Virus record (IMG/VR): IMGVR_UViG_3300042463_000724
Coordinates: 1-25,932 of that record
Length of the DNA: 25,932 bases
Source of the DNA: a virus
Reading direction: 5' to 3' (one strand)
In this document: piece by piece, positions 20,960-25,932 of the stretch
How positions within the stretch are numbered: the first letter of the stretch is position 1
Layout of the letters: every line of letters starts with the position of its first letter
Notes under the pieces: generated by a model
What the model saw: only the letters and a program-made list of their open reading frames with translations
Database searches by the model: none
What the model was told of the DNA's origin: nothing
Program-made: the position numbers and the translations under genes

Positions 20960-21757
20960 TTATTTTTTTATCCACTCTTCGAAACTGGGCGAATTTGGCA
21001 GTATTTTGCCCGTCAGCAAATCCGTGTTTTCCAATGCCCAAATCCTTTTGGACTCGGCCAATGCTGCAAATTGCGGCAAATGATGGTTCTTTATCCAATC
21101 GTCAAAGTTGGTTGAATTTGGTAACCTTTTGCCGGTAATCATATCCGTATTTTCTAAAGCCCAAGTTCTTTTTGCCTCACCTAAAAAAATGTATTGCTGC
21201 GAAGGCTGTACGTATCCAGCCGAATGGCTCACCTTTTTTGGCTCTCTACATCCATATTCCTTTTCGTAGCCCTCGGGCAATGGGGCTACTTTTTTGAAGT
21301 CGGAAAGCGAATTGATGTAATCCTTTACCATTTTTTCGGTTTCTTGTGATATTTCTGGATTTGCTTCAATCTCGGCTTTTTCTGTTTTTTTGTTGTTGTG
21401 CGCCCGCTCCAATCGATCGGCTTCGCGCTCTAAGGCTATGCCCATCCACTCGCTGATGGTGTCGGGTGTAAGCCTCCAGTTCTTTTGCCCGGTGCTTGGT
21501 GGGCTTTCTAGGCACTTTACAAGCACATCGACAGGGTCGTATTGATAGCGGTCAATTGTGTCTATGGCAAGCAACAGCGCGGTTTCTTCGTCAAAGTTAG
21601 GCACTTGGTACATCTTAGCTATCTTAATCAACAGCGAGGCTATATGAGCCTCTAGCTGTGGCTTATTGGCCTGTTCCCGTAATACCGTGCCGCTCGTTAA
21701 TGAGGCGGGCAAGTTTGTCTTTGTCGAAATACTTTGGAGTGCCGTTTGTTTTTCCAT
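20960..21757 (-). CDS. Replication-region protein with C-terminal tandem repeat
   Basis: A 265-residue protein. Residues 1-110: 'STKTNLPASLTSGTVLREQA', then 'HIASLLIKIAKMYQVPNF' and 'ETALLLAIDTIDRYQYDPVD', a helical domain similar in style to phage replication/helicase-accessory proteins. The middle is charged and probably coiled. Residues about 194-224 and 235-265 are two copies of a 31-residue unit (E[AS]KR.WALENTD..TGK.LPNS..F..WIK) joined by about 10 residues. The start overlaps the DUF1376-like gene by 95 bp, a long overlap. It probably acts with that protein at the phage origin; this is inferred. Confidence 0.6.
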   Translation of the reverse strand: MEKQTALQSISTKTNLPASLTSGTVLREQANKPQLEAHIASLLIKIAKMYQVPNFDEETALLLAIDTIDRYQYDPVDVLVKCLESPPSTGQKNWRLTPDTISEWMGIALEREADRLERAHNNKKTEKAEIEANPEISQETEKMVKDYINSLSDFKKVAPLPEGYEKEYGCREPKKVSHSAGYVQPSQQYIFLGEAKRTWALENTDMITGKRLPNSTNFDDWIKNHHLPQFAALAESKRIWALENTDLLTGKILPNSPSFEEWIKK

Positions 21758-22343
21758 TGTTGTTTGATTTTATTGATAGCCATGTATTCAGTTTCTGCCG
21801 CCATTCCCACGATTCGCGTGGAGGGCTTGGTGAGGTGCTGTGATGATTCCAGCATTCATTCCATGCCTGTTTGATGTCCTTGCCTTTGTGTGTCATTTGC
21901 ATCTGTTCCAAGAAAATAGCATCGTTGAACAAATCTGATTCAATTTCACTTTTTGAAAGTTTTTTATTTGTATTTATAATTTCATTTTCAATTTCATTTT
22001 CAATTTCATTTTCCATATGTGAAACATATGTTTCTTTCTTTTTTGGTTTACCTTTTCTGTTTTTTCTTCTTGAATCGCTGTAATTTCTGCGTTTTTCAAT
22101 GCTTTCAGCAACCCATGCAATTTGATAGCCTCCAGAAATTTTTGTCAAAACCATTAACACCTCCGACTTTTGATCTGGATTGAGTCGTTTTGTGAAGAAG
22201 TTTAGTTGTTCCTGTGAAATACATATGTTGCGCATATGTTCACACATAATCCTATCATAAGCTGTCTGTGCTTGCTCACTCAAACATTGAGTGTCGCGAA
22301 GATAATCGCCCGGATAAAAAAGGAATGCTGGGTCTTTAGCCAT
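21663..22343 (-). CDS. DUF1376-like phage replication protein
   Basis: A 226-residue protein opening MAKDPAFLFYPGDYLRDTQC, the typical start of DUF1376/YdaU-type phage proteins ('DPAFLFY..D'), a winged-helix-like N-terminal domain with 'SEQAQTAYDRIMCEHMRNIC' and 'AWVAESIEKRRNYSDSRRKN'. A basic linker (RKGKPKKKE) leads to a low-complexity ENEIENEIENEI repeat (from three 12-bp DNA repeats), then a C-terminal part with 'DIKQAWNECWNHH' and 'SWEWRQKLNTWLS' that looks like a separate helical domain. Such proteins occupy the replication initiator slot in phages. The start overlaps the 64-residue gene by 8 bp. Confidence 0.7.
   Translation of the reverse strand: MAKDPAFLFYPGDYLRDTQCLSEQAQTAYDRIMCEHMRNICISQEQLNFFTKRLNPDQKSEVLMVLTKISGGYQIAWVAESIEKRRNYSDSRRKNRKGKPKKKETYVSHMENEIENEIENEIINTNKKLSKSEIESDLFNDAIFLEQMQMTHKGKDIKQAWNECWNHHSTSPSPPRESWEWRQKLNTWLSIKSNNNGKTNGTPKYFDKDKLARLINERHGITGTGQ
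21979..22014. repeat. Three 12-bp tandem repeats inside a coding region
   Basis: ATTTCATTTTCA occurs three times in a row (the third copy ends CC), encoding the (ENEI)n stretch of the DUF1376-like protein on the - strand. Twelve-base units keep the frame, so copy number can change without breaking the gene. It likely lengthens or shortens a flexible linker. Confidence 0.8.
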
Positions 22344-22530
22344 TGGATTGCGTAGGTTCTATTTCTCTGATAAAGTCACTTAACTGGTCTCTAAGGTCAA
22401 CTGCATCTTCATGTGATAGCCCAAAACAAGCTTCATTATCTTTCTCTGTAATTGATAGTTCGATTTGATTATCGACTACTGACATTTCTAATACAAACCC
22501 AAATTCATCTTCGTATCTTCTTATTCTCAT
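22336..22530 (-). CDS. Small acidic protein, unknown, directly after a terminator-like hairpin
   Basis: A 64-residue protein starting MRIRRYEDEFGFVLEMSVVD, then 'QIELSITEKDNEACFGLSHE' and 'DAVDLRDQLSDFIREIEP'. It has two strands followed by an acidic helix. The ATG lies immediately after the T-rich tail of the hairpin at 22542-22581, so its transcription must read through that signal from the promoter at 22637-22667 or from further upstream. The function is unknown. Confidence 0.6.
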   Translation of the reverse strand: MRIRRYEDEFGFVLEMSVVDNQIELSITEKDNEACFGLSHEDAVDLRDQLSDFIREIEPTQSNG

Positions 22531-22632
22531 AAAAACAAAAATCCCAATGAGTTTGGCCGTGCGAAGCCGCCCCCATTGGGACTTGTTAAAGTTTTATTCA
22601 ACGGTCGCACCCGTTATGCCGATCCTTTCGGC
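22531..22632 (-). ncRNA. Structured RNA/attenuator leader with predicted kissing loops
   Basis: From the predicted start near 22630 the RNA has three hairpins: GCCGA-AAGGA-TCGGC (22632-22618), AACGG-GTGCGA-CCGTT (22615-22600), and an 8-bp stem TCCCAATG/CATTGGGA (22581-22542) topped by GGC-TTCGCACG-GCC and followed by TTTTTGTTTTT. The six loop bases GTGCGA of hairpin 2 are exactly complementary to TCGCAC in the loop of hairpin 3, so the two could form a 6-bp kissing complex. It could be a free RNA of about 100 nt ending at its own terminator, or a switch controlling readthrough into the gene at 22530. No known RNA family is recognised. Confidence 0.6.
22542..22581 (-). terminator. Intrinsic terminator-like hairpin abutting a start codon
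   Basis: TCCCAATG (22581-22574) pairs with CATTGGGA (22549-22542), with a 3-bp inner stem, followed by TTTTTGTTTTT (22541-22531) and then the ATG at 22530. It has the form of a Rho-independent terminator. Its closeness to the start codon suggests attenuation as well as end-of-RNA function. Confidence 0.6.
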
Positions 22633-22636
22633 TTTA

Positions 22637-22667
22637 CAAAAATACTAATAAATCAATCAATTGCAAA
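22637..22667 (-). promoter_or_regulatory. Bacteroidota-type promoter for the structured RNA
   Basis: On the - strand TTTG (22667-22664), 19-nt spacer, TATTTTTG (22644-22637): an exact TTTG-19-TAnnTTTG match. The expected start is about 7 nt further, near 22630, exactly at the first hairpin of the RNA. Confidence 0.7.
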
Positions 22668-22677
22668 AAAAAGTTAG

Positions 22678-22703
22678 TGGAGTAAACGGGGAATCGAACC
22701 CCG
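22678..22703 (-). other. Second tRNA T-arm/3'-half-like sequence
   Basis: On the - strand CGGGG-TTCGATT-CCCCG (22703-22687) followed by TTTACTCCA (22686-22678) looks like the T arm, acceptor 3' strand and discriminator of a tRNA. The bases upstream are the end of the 76-residue gene; a GGAGT near 22758 could pair with ACTCC, but no acceptable D or anticodon arm forms. It is best read as a partial tRNA-like sequence; it might also help end transcription, since T8 follows about 12 nt later. Confidence 0.35.
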
Positions 22704-22715
22704 CATTACAGCCCG

Positions 22716-22946
22716 TCAGGTTAGTCCCTGCTGCTTAGGCAAATCGGGAAAACACTCCGATGCCGTTACCCCATATATTTCCAACTGCTTTCCGATAAAA
22801 ATCAAATCTTCGAAAACGCAATCAGTACACCAATGGCCACATTCAAACATGCAAATATATCCGTTCACCTCTTTCAATGTAAAGTGTTTTTTACCGTCTG
22901 GATATTTATAGACCCCGCCAATCACTTTGTCCAAGTCATTGCGCAT
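22716..22946 (-). CDS. Small Cys/His-rich, probably zinc-binding protein
   Basis: A 76-residue protein with 'GGVYKYPDGKKHFTLKEVNG' then a CxxxCxHxCxxC cluster (Cys32, Cys36, His38, Cys40, Cys43: ICMFECGHWCTDCVFEDLIF). This could bind one zinc ion. The C-terminal segment 'YGVTASECFPDLPKQQGLT' is polar. Its start overlaps the neighbouring zinc-type gene by 25 bp. The function is unknown; small zinc proteins of this kind are common in phage early regions. Confidence 0.55.
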   Translation of the reverse strand: MRNDLDKVIGGVYKYPDGKKHFTLKEVNGYICMFECGHWCTDCVFEDLIFIGKQLEIYGVTASECFPDLPKQQGLT

Positions 22947-23131
22947 TTTCTTTCTTCATTGACAAAACAAACGCCTGAATAAAAATCAATGGTCTTAAAG
23001 TTATCCTTTGAGTACCCTACCCTAGACTTTTTTGGTATGCTGTTTACCGTTATTGATTTGCGCACCATGCCACAATTTTTGCAAGTGTTAACCTCCCAAC
23101 TGTGGCCGTCATTGAACAAAACATTTTTCAT
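22922..23131 (-). CDS. Small zinc-finger-like early protein
   Basis: A 69-residue protein with His10 in GHSWEV and a CxxC knuckle (CKNCG, Cys17/Cys20) near the N-terminus, and Cys55 and Cys63 near the C-terminus. This makes a possible split four-ligand zinc site around a basic middle (IPKKSRVGYSKDNFK). It overlaps the membrane protein upstream by four bases. The function is unknown. Confidence 0.55.
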   Translation of the reverse strand: MKNVLFNDGHSWEVNTCKNCGMVRKSITVNSIPKKSRVGYSKDNFKTIDFYSGVCFVNEERKCAMTWTK

Positions 23132-23388
23132 TTTTCGTCTTTGTATTTTAGATCTGTCTTTACCTCCTTAATCTTTTTTGATATGTACCAACAAAACCAA
23201 AACAATCCAATGGAGATAACCACACACAAAATCAAAATTGGGTTGATTGTGTAGTCTCCAAAGATAGCCAGTATAACTAACAAGGCAAGTATAAATGATG
23301 CCAGTAAAATGATGGCTATTTCTTTGCGTACTTTCTTGCCGAACTGTTTATCAAACTTTTCAAAATCTGGGTCAATGTCTGTTTTCAT
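23128..23388 (-). CDS. Two-span membrane protein, unknown
   Basis: An 86-residue protein. A charged N-terminus (DPDFEKFDKQFGKKVRKE) is followed by two hydrophobic helices, about residues 24-43 (AIIILLASFILALLVILAIF-like) and about 49-68 (INPILILCVVISIGLFWFCW), separated by a short GDYT turn, then a basic tail (SKKIKEVKTDLKYKDEK). Both ends should face the cytoplasm. This topology is shared by some holins and by small superinfection-exclusion proteins. It lies in the early block, away from any lysin. Confidence 0.6.
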   Translation of the reverse strand: MKTDIDPDFEKFDKQFGKKVRKEIAIILLASFILALLVILAIFGDYTINPILILCVVISIGLFWFCWYISKKIKEVKTDLKYKDEK

Positions 23389-23391
23389 TTG

Positions 23392-23697
23392 TTAAGGTTT
23401 AACGTAAACACTTGCGTTAGCTTTGTGGGCCTTTGGGCGTTTTACTTGACCAATACCGACACGCTTGATAAAGCCTTTTTTGATTGCAGCCCTTGCTATT
23501 GCGCCCCAAGCCCTCTCATGTGGCGGCTCTGTCAGCCCTTGACCATACGACCATTCAGATACATCTTCGATCATGAAGGGCGTGCCGTAATTGAACTTTA
23601 AAAAATTGTCGAGGTAGTTCAACGCTTTGTTTGCCCATGGCTTGCCAGCGTGGTCTATCGCTCTTTTGATTCCTTCATCTGTTAAGTCTTTTGTCAT
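23392..23697 (-). CDS. Winged-helix-like phage early protein
   Basis: A 101-residue protein: 'IKRAIDHAGKPWANKALNYL', 'YGTPFMIEDVSEWSYGQGL', 'PPHERAWGAIARAAIKKGFI', 'VGIGQVKRPKAHKANASVYV'. The phrase 'F..EDV..W....GL..PP..RAWG....A...G.I...G' belongs to a small protein family common near phage replication genes, likely a winged-helix fold. It probably binds DNA; its exact role is not known to me. It starts 5 bp after the frameshifted small gene. Confidence 0.65.
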   Translation of the reverse strand: MTKDLTDEGIKRAIDHAGKPWANKALNYLDNFLKFNYGTPFMIEDVSEWSYGQGLTEPPHERAWGAIARAAIKKGFIKRVGIGQVKRPKAHKANASVYVKP

Positions 23698-23702
23698 TTT
23701 GT

Positions 23703-23889
23703 TTATTGTTTACCGTGAAAAATTATCTTTTCGTTTTCGATCAAAATTACCTCTTTGTGCGCCCCTCCATTCAAAGTCCCTTTGCGTATTATTCTACCTT
23801 TTAGCCGTGTGCGTTGCGTTGGCGGTATTCCGTGGAGGTAAACATAAGGGTCTCCGCTATTGTCACCTGAAGAAGTCTTTCGTTCTCAT
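23703..23889 (-). pseudogene. Small gene needing a +1 frameshift (AGG TGA C)
   Basis: ATG 23889, overlapping the upstream stop by ATGA, reads MRTKDFFR and then meets TGA. A +1 shift at that TGA (AGG-TGA-C to AGG-GAC) continues DNSGDPYVYLHGIPPTQRTR..., then 'LKGRIIRKGTLNGGAHKEVI' and ends IIFHGKQ at a TAA (23705-23703), 61 residues in all. The +1 frame has no ATG, GTG or TTG near its beginning, yet reads as a good protein and fills the gap exactly. Either a one-base insertion has broken the gene (or is a sequence error), or it uses programmed +1 shifting at a UGA stop, as RF2 and antizyme do. Confidence 0.5.
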
Positions 23890-24377
23890 TTTAAAGTGAC
23901 CTTTACGCCCATTGTTTGCTTTTTCAATGGAGGGATTATAGTTGCTATCTCCCCGGTATCGCTTACCAAAGTCTCTTGGCCTGTTATCGATTTCAAGAAG
24001 TCTTCTCGATTTTTTACCATTTCATTTAGCTCTGCCAATGTTTTTTTTAGTTCGTTATAAACAGGGTCGCCACAAACTGAATAATCGTAAACTGTATGGA
24101 CTGGAGCATGGTCAAATTGCGCCCCGTGATACATGAATGTTTTTTCACCATATTTCGCAGCTTCGCGCTCTTGGTGTTCTTTTGTCCCTTTGTTTATTTT
24201 TTCAGACACCTCATCCAAGGTTTTGCAAAGCAAACGCACTCGGAGCGGGTCTAGCTTGCCATCTTCAACTTGGTTTATAACTTGGGCCGCAAAGCTAACA
24301 ACGCCTTTTTTTGTTGGCTCAAAAAGTTCCAGAACACTCATGGGAGTGTCTGGAAGTACTGGAATGAATTGTTGCAT
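23886..24377 (-). CDS. Early phage protein next to ssDNA-binding protein
   Basis: A 163-residue protein from ATG 24377 (MQQFIPVLPDTPMSVLELFE). A longer start at 24407 would overlap the previous gene and adds ten residues with no support. It is helical and charged, with 'PTKKGVVSFAAQVINQVEDG' and 'PLRVRLLCKTLDEVSEKINK', a middle 'YHGAQFDHAPVHTVYDYSVC', and a C-terminal coiled segment 'ELKKTLAELNEMVKNREDFL'. Its layout resembles the small helical proteins that accompany phage recombination or ssDNA-binding genes. The function is unproven. Confidence 0.6.
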   Translation of the reverse strand: MQQFIPVLPDTPMSVLELFEPTKKGVVSFAAQVINQVEDGKLDPLRVRLLCKTLDEVSEKINKGTKEHQEREAAKYGEKTFMYHGAQFDHAPVHTVYDYSVCGDPVYNELKKTLAELNEMVKNREDFLKSITGQETLVSDTGEIATIIPPLKKQTMGVKVTLK

Positions 24378-24387
24378 AATTATTTTT

Positions 24388-24918
24388 TTAAAAAGGTAAA
24401 GATTCAAATATCAATTGCGTCTGTTCACCGTTCTGGATGTTGAAAGGGTCACCGCCTTTATACAATGCCTCAAGGTTTACAGGCTTTGCCTTTGCAGCCT
24501 CTTTAATTTCATCGCTCAAAGATTTTTTTGGCGATGGGTTGACTTTATACTCGGTTGCTTTCTCAACTCCGCTCTTTGTTACTTTGATGTCATAATCGGC
24601 AGGGTTGCCCCAGTCTTCATCTTTTGCAAGGTGTTCAATAGCTTTTTGTATTGTATTTTGTGTAATCTCCAAAATCTTTATCGATTTGTCAGCATAGTCA
24701 AAAACTAACATTGCCCAAAAGTGTCGGATAGGTTTGGAAGGGTCAAAAGGTTTTTCTGGTTTGTTTTTCATTGTAAACCTGTGGGGCGTTTTGTCCTTCC
24801 AATCCAGCCATCCGATAATAGGCTTCGATAAAATCCTGAACTTGTTTTCTCCTTGTTGCAGTTTCATGTATGAACCACCACCTTGTGGCGTTTCATAATC
24901 TTGTGGTAAAAAATCCAT
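24388..24918 (-). CDS. Single-stranded DNA-binding-like protein
   Basis: A 176-residue protein starting MDFLPQDYETPQGGGSYMKL. The conserved-looking core 'LQQGENKFRILSKPIIGWLD', 'IRHFWAMLVFDYADKSIKIL', 'EITQNTIQKAIEHLAKDEDW' and 'DYDIKVTKSGVEKATEYKVN' fits the OB-fold part of T4 gp32-like phage ssDNA-binding proteins ('..FRILS..'). The C-terminus is Lys/Glu/Pro-rich and ends in a short acidic/hydrophobic stretch (QLIFESLPF), as in proteins that recruit replication partners. It should coat ssDNA during replication. No zinc ribbon is visible. Confidence 0.65.
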   Translation of the reverse strand: MDFLPQDYETPQGGGSYMKLQQGENKFRILSKPIIGWLDWKDKTPHRFTMKNKPEKPFDPSKPIRHFWAMLVFDYADKSIKILEITQNTIQKAIEHLAKDEDWGNPADYDIKVTKSGVEKATEYKVNPSPKKSLSDEIKEAAKAKPVNLEALYKGGDPFNIQNGEQTQLIFESLPF

Positions 24919-24967
24919 TTTGTTAAATTGTTTAAATTGTTTGTTTTTATTGATTTATGATATTTTC

Positions 24968-25180
24968 TTAAATGTTTTGGAATTTAAGTTCATAGGTGTA
25001 TAGATAGCCTCTGTCATCGTCCCACTCCCAGCTTTCTTGTAGTGGCAGTACTTCTCTCAATACATCAGGTACTTGCCTCCATCCACCGAAAGAGTATATG
25101 CCCAAACCTTTTTCTTGTACAAAGTCATCTGGGCAGTTGAACCACCACATACGGACTATATTAATTAGGTGCTGTTTCAT
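24968..25180 (-). CDS. First gene of leftward early operon, unknown
   Basis: A 70-residue aromatic-rich protein: MKQHLINIVRMWWFNCPDDF, 'GLGIYSFGGWRQVPDVLREV', 'ESWEWDDDRGYLYTYELKF'. It has eight Trp/Tyr-type residues in the second half and no membrane segment or zinc pattern. It lies about 33 bp downstream of the promoter at 25213-25243, so it is the first leftward gene; the position suggests an early, host-directed role. The 49 bp between it and the ssDNA-binding gene are A/T-rich and hold no gene. Confidence 0.6.
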   Translation of the reverse strand: MKQHLINIVRMWWFNCPDDFVQEKGLGIYSFGGWRQVPDVLREVLPLQESWEWDDDRGYLYTYELKFQNI

Positions 25181-25212
25181 AATGTTATCATTTTTTTGTT
25201 TCGTTGACAGTA

Positions 25213-25243
25213 CAAGATTAGGAAGAAAATTATTAGTAACAAA
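25213..25243 (-). promoter_or_regulatory. Leftward early promoter
   Basis: On the - strand TTTG (25243-25240), 19-nt spacer, TAATCTTG (25220-25213), one base off the TAnnTTTG consensus, placed 33 bp before the ATG at 25180. It faces away from the rightward promoter at 25289. Confidence 0.55.
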
Positions 25244-25288
25244 ATAAAATAATAAAATTTTTATTTTTTTATATGTCGATTGTTTTTA

Positions 25289-25296
25289 TACCTTTG
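25289..25296 (+). promoter_or_regulatory. Rightward promoter -7 box
   Basis: TACCTTTG is an exact TAnnTTTG box. The upstream box at the right spacing is TTTT rather than TTTG. The start point would be near 25303, giving a very short leader before the ATG at 25314. The 133-bp gap 25181-25313 is extremely A/T-rich and holds both divergent promoters. Confidence 0.5.
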
Positions 25297-25313
25297 TTAA
25301 AAGTTTACAACAA

Positions 25314-25493
25314 ATGACAAAAAAATACTTTCTCGAAGTGTTGGAAGACGAGGCCAACAAAATAGGAATTTACGACATCTTGCCTATTCTAAGGTTGCAA
25401 TTGGAACATGAAACTTTTAAACATTTAATGTCCATAATCCAAAAAGCTGCGGATGCGTATGCTGAACAAAATTTTAAAACAAATGAAAAATAA
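25314..25493 (+). CDS. Small helical + strand protein (59 aa), unknown
   Basis: ATG 25314 to TAA 25493, 59 residues: MTKKYFLEVLEDEANKIGIY, 'DILPILRLQLEHETFKHLMS', ending QNFKTNEK. It is predicted to be entirely helical. It directly follows the rightward promoter, and its end overlaps the lipoprotein start by 11 bp, so the two are co-translated. No family is recognised. Confidence 0.55.
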   Translation: MTKKYFLEVLEDEANKIGIYDILPILRLQLEHETFKHLMSIIQKAADAYAEQNFKTNEK

Positions 25494-25722
25494 ATCTTTG
25501 ATAATTTTTGCAATATGCTTTTCATGCAACATTACCCCAAATGTTCAACGTGGTCAAGTTTGGACTAAGTCATTTTTTGTAGACAATCCATTTGAAAAAA
25601 CACAAACAGATACTTTGGTAATTATTGATGTGAAGGCGAATTTTGTACAGTATAGGACTAAAAACAGAATTTATTCAGATCGAATAAGTTTTTTTTTACA
25701 CAATGCAAAACGCATAAAATAA
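25483..25722 (+). CDS. Phage-encoded probable lipoprotein
   Basis: A 79-residue protein from ATG 25483 (MKNKSLIIFAICFSCNITPN); an upstream ATG at 25453 adds ten residues but lies deeper inside the previous gene. The N-terminus is a short basic end, a hydrophobic core and a Cys (Cys15 in CFSCN, or Cys12) suited to lipidation, though the lipobox is not perfect. The mature part 'GQVWTKSFFVDNPFEKTQ' then 'DTLVIIDVKANFVQYRTKNR' is a small beta barrel-like domain of the kind 'V.DVK..FVQY'. Phage lipoproteins (T5 Llp type) often block receptors against further infection; this is a plausible role here. Confidence 0.55.
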   Translation: MKNKSLIIFAICFSCNITPNVQRGQVWTKSFFVDNPFEKTQTDTLVIIDVKANFVQYRTKNRIYSDRISFFLHNAKRIK

Positions 25723-25732
25723 AACAAACAAC

Positions 25733-25918
25733 ATGAAATCAGGAAGAAAAGCAATTCACAAGTTCAATACCATTGAGGTAGGCCAAAGATGTGAGCTTGT
25801 AGGGTCTGCCGCAAAATGGCCTTATCAGTATATCGGTAGGCTAACAGACAAAAAGTTTAAAATCGAACGGGAAGGAAAAAAAATATTTGCTGTAAGGATT
25901 TTAAAAATTGTATCCTAA
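25733..25918 (+). CDS. Small basic + strand protein (61 aa), unknown
   Basis: A 61-residue basic protein: MKSGRKAIHKFNTIEVGQRC, 'GSAAKWPYQYIGRLTDKKFK', 'EREGKKIFAVRILKIVS'. It reads as a compact beta/alpha domain that may bind nucleic acid (10 bp after the lipoprotein stop, ATG preceded by AAACAAACAAC). The operon may continue beyond the window. The function is unknown. Confidence 0.6.
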   Translation: MKSGRKAIHKFNTIEVGQRCELVGSAAKWPYQYIGRLTDKKFKIEREGKKIFAVRILKIVS

Positions 25919-25932
25919 AAACCCCTTTAAAA

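Noticed and set aside
21979-22014. Tandem repeats as replication origin iterons
   Set aside because: They encode an ENEI linker in frame and are pure coding low complexity; an origin function cannot be excluded but has no support.
22580-22605. CRISPR repeat-like stretch with GTT...AAC ends (possible anti-CRISPR RNA)
   Set aside because: Only one short copy, no array, and the palindromic ends are too weak and short for a known repeat type. The promoter-hairpin-terminator reading explains the bases better.
22678-22760. Complete tRNA on the - strand
   Set aside because: GGAGT/ACTCC could close an acceptor stem, but the D loop would be far too long, no loop with U at position 33 appears, and the 5' half is clearly protein-coding.

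Overview
The window reads as the core of a tailed (siphovirus-like) phage or prophage of a Bacteroidota host. Four things support the host call: (1) promoters of the Bacteroidota type, TTTG - 19 nt - TAnnTTTG, including two exact matches at 20911-20941 and 22637-22667; (2) A-rich start regions with almost no Shine-Dalgarno sequences; (3) predicted signal-peptide cleavage sites followed by Gln, the pattern known as the Bacteroidetes 'Q-rule'; (4) protein types that resemble Bacteroidota phage proteins. No integrase, repressor, endolysin or ordinary tRNA was found, so lifestyle cannot be decided here. The left edge cuts a gene.

Layout, in the direction of transcription (right to left on the - strand): a divergent control region at 25181-25313 drives three small + strand genes to the right (one a probable lipoprotein) and an early/replication block to the left (25180-20960: ssDNA-binding-like protein, companion protein, winged-helix-like protein, small zinc-binding and membrane proteins, DUF1376-like replication protein, a protein with a tandem C-terminal repeat). 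A promoter plus a structured RNA with a terminator-like hairpin (22531-22667) sits inside that block. A second exact promoter (20911-20941) and a leader with a tRNA T-arm-like hairpin precede the packaging block (20806-18590: small DNA-binding-like protein, VRR-NUC-like nuclease, TerS, TerL).

The virion genes follow in an unusual order: tail genes come first (18579-9702: frameshift-joined tail-assembly-like protein, neck proteins, two large distal-tail proteins, tape measure). A small + strand cassette inserted against the operon (8733-9291) separates them from the head genes (8723-3031: ClpP-type protease/scaffold, major capsid, tail-tube-like Ig protein, decoration-like protein, portal, connector). 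Baseplate/appendage genes come last (2529-1), and the last two carry Sec signal peptides. Most junctions are ATGA overlaps, and reading the gaps revealed further tiny genes (35-59 aa) that fit the same pattern.

Points most worth following: the kissing-loop RNA at 22531-22632; the in-frame U UUU UUU slippery heptamer joining two ORFs at 17839-17847; a GC-rich palindromic element bounded by a 17-bp direct repeat at 15423-15636; a small gene that needs a +1 shift at AGG-TGA-C (23703-23889); the + strand moron-like cassette; and secreted-type tail proteins. All functional assignments were made by eye from the sequence; no database search was run.
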